21,004 nucleotides of DNA from Euprymna scolopes (taxonomy: Eukaryota; Mollusca; Cephalopoda; Sepiida; Sepiolidae). The DNA lies in assembly GCA_024364805.1 (NCBI GenBank), contig CM044498.1, positions 42,126,108 to 42,147,111 on the forward strand, read 5' to 3'. The translations under genes were made by a program, and so were the position numbers. Below the pieces are notes generated by a model, which was not told the DNA's origin, searched no databases, and saw only the letters and a program-made list of their open reading frames with translations. Within the stretch, counting starts at the first letter, position 1; each line of letters starts with the position of its first letter. This document shows positions 20,070 to 21,004 of this stretch, in pieces.

Positions 20070-20535
20070 TTTTTTTTTTGTCACCCGCAGAAAGGCATAT
20101 TGCCACTTGGGACATAAGAGGCTACTATTTGGGATTATGTCTATCAGAGGATTGTGGGGAGTTGAGCAGCGAAATATCTATTCACATTATTAATCTGCAG
20201 AAGTTTAAATGTAGTCAGGAAAGAAGGCTTTCCAACATTTAGGGACCTCAACAGTGAATGTGTACGATTTTGCTGCTTGTCGGGTTAGTCAGGTGTGTAT
20301 ACGTTGAGAGGGGTACAAGGGTTATGAGTTCATCAGATCACATTTCATTAAACTATTTGTAAAACAGGCACAGGGATGTGACATTGTGACGATGGGACAG
20401 AGGTTGAGCTTGGATGACAATGTAGAACCTATTAGATTTGAAAGTTTTTTGGACTGTCTAAAAGTGAGAGACTAGTGATAGATGCACCAGCACAAATGTG
20501 GTTACAATACTTGATGCATGGGCGAATTGTGACTT
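20070..20535 (-). mobile_element. 5'-truncated antisense LINE (family A), C-terminus and 3' UTR
   Basis: Read on the minus strand from 20535 it encodes YKVTIRPCIKYCNHI and AGASITSLSLLD, matching YKATIRTCMEYCCHIWAGAS of the copy at 2664-6121. It continues with PLSHRHNVTSLCLFYK, SDEL and NNVNRYF across frameshifts. The 3' UTR shares AAATAGTAGC and CAATATGCCTT followed by GGGTGAC with 14815-14865. It ends in an A tail, the T run at 20070-20079 on the + strand. It keeps about 45 bases between SDEL and the GCAGCAAAATC block that the 13951-14903 copy lacks. No clear target-site duplication is seen. Confidence 0.85.
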
Positions 20536-21004
20536 TATAATTATGAAAATAATAAACAATTTGTTTTTCTGTTCAATACAGTGGTGGATCCATAAGTTCT
20601 TATAACACTTTCTATTTTCACTGATATGTGTATTTGTATGGATTTTTTTTTATCACAAAATGCAGCTGAGACAGTGTCAGAAAGTTTGAAACTGATAAGT
20701 TTTGTTTCTCACATATATAAGATTGTTTTCTTTTTGTTAAGAAAAAAAAAAATTACAAAAACAATGCCAGCATTTTATGACAGGGATAATAATCGTTTTC
20801 CTTACTTTATATTTTTATTTTTTTTATAGCAATTTTACGCTTGTGTTTATTTTCTTGAAGTTGCAGACAATTAGATTTATGAAGTGAAAAAAATATTTTT
20901 TTAATCATGCAGCAATTATTATCCCAAACTCGACATAGAAACAGTTTTACAGACAACATGGTCACATGACCAGTATCTCGTCTACAAATAAAAAAAAAAA
21001 AAAA
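20536..21004. other. No gene seen; ends in A run
   Basis: AT-rich, with a 67-codon open frame at 20626-20829 that shows no motif. The last bases are AATAAA merging into 15 A at 20990-21004. This could be the tail of an unseen element or simple sequence. Confidence 0.45.

Noticed and set aside
1-21004. Retrovirus-like, LTR or Polinton element
   Set aside because: I found no terminal repeats of that kind and no capsid, integrase or envelope-like sequence; the retrotransposon remains are all of non-LTR type.
20981-21004. Processed retrocopy ending at the window edge
   Set aside because: AATAAA followed by A15 is suggestive, but no gene-derived body is recognisable upstream.

Overview
The window is AT-rich metazoan DNA: spliced exons with GT/AG borders, long introns, many non-LTR retrotransposon (LINE) remains, foldback repeats and long homopolymer runs. 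The protein coded by the only host gene and the style of the LINEs suggest a marine lophotrochozoan, perhaps a cephalopod mollusc. That is inference, not a sequence match.

The only host gene I can support is the 3' end of DCTN2 (dynactin subunit 2, p50/dynamitin) on the + strand. Three exons (6460-6562, 8974-9065, 9735-9821) join in frame to give the last 93 residues and the stop codon. The first exon opens with a splice acceptor, so 1-6459 is most likely the preceding intron. A long AT-rich 3' UTR follows, with candidate poly(A) signals at 10029 and 11253.

Intron before the first exon (1-6459): an antisense LINE endonuclease fragment (1-1062), a short sense fragment (1153-1325), a stretch with no gene, then a nearly full-length sense LINE (2664-6121). 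That LINE has a long leader, an endonuclease and a reverse transcriptase, lacks its 3' end, and carries an unusual perfect internal rearrangement. It runs directly into a 31-bp minisatellite (6126-6319). Next intron: a 5'-truncated LINE of a second family (6857-8611). Last intron: a GTT microsatellite and a SINE-like element with internal inverted repeats (9270-9550).

Downstream (11.3-21.0 kb) I find no host gene. It holds two copies of a dispersed repeat, a degenerate multi-copy repeat (12541-13185), a LINE interrupted by another LINE (13286-14903), an antisense LINE tail (15649-15735), two large foldback hairpins (16041-16384 and 17837-18074), a possible RFX-type X-box beside a CCAAT box (about 16716-16740), long poly(A) runs, and a 5'-truncated antisense LINE (20070-20535).

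The LINE copies fall into at least two related families of the CR1/Jockey type, told apart by their 3' ends. Family A ends in a motif like GGGGTGAACACGAG before an A-rich tail. Family B ends in GATAAATGGTGACTC. I see no complete cellular system beyond DCTN2. The more notable signals are structural: nested and rearranged LINEs, and several inverted repeats, some within the DCTN2 transcript.
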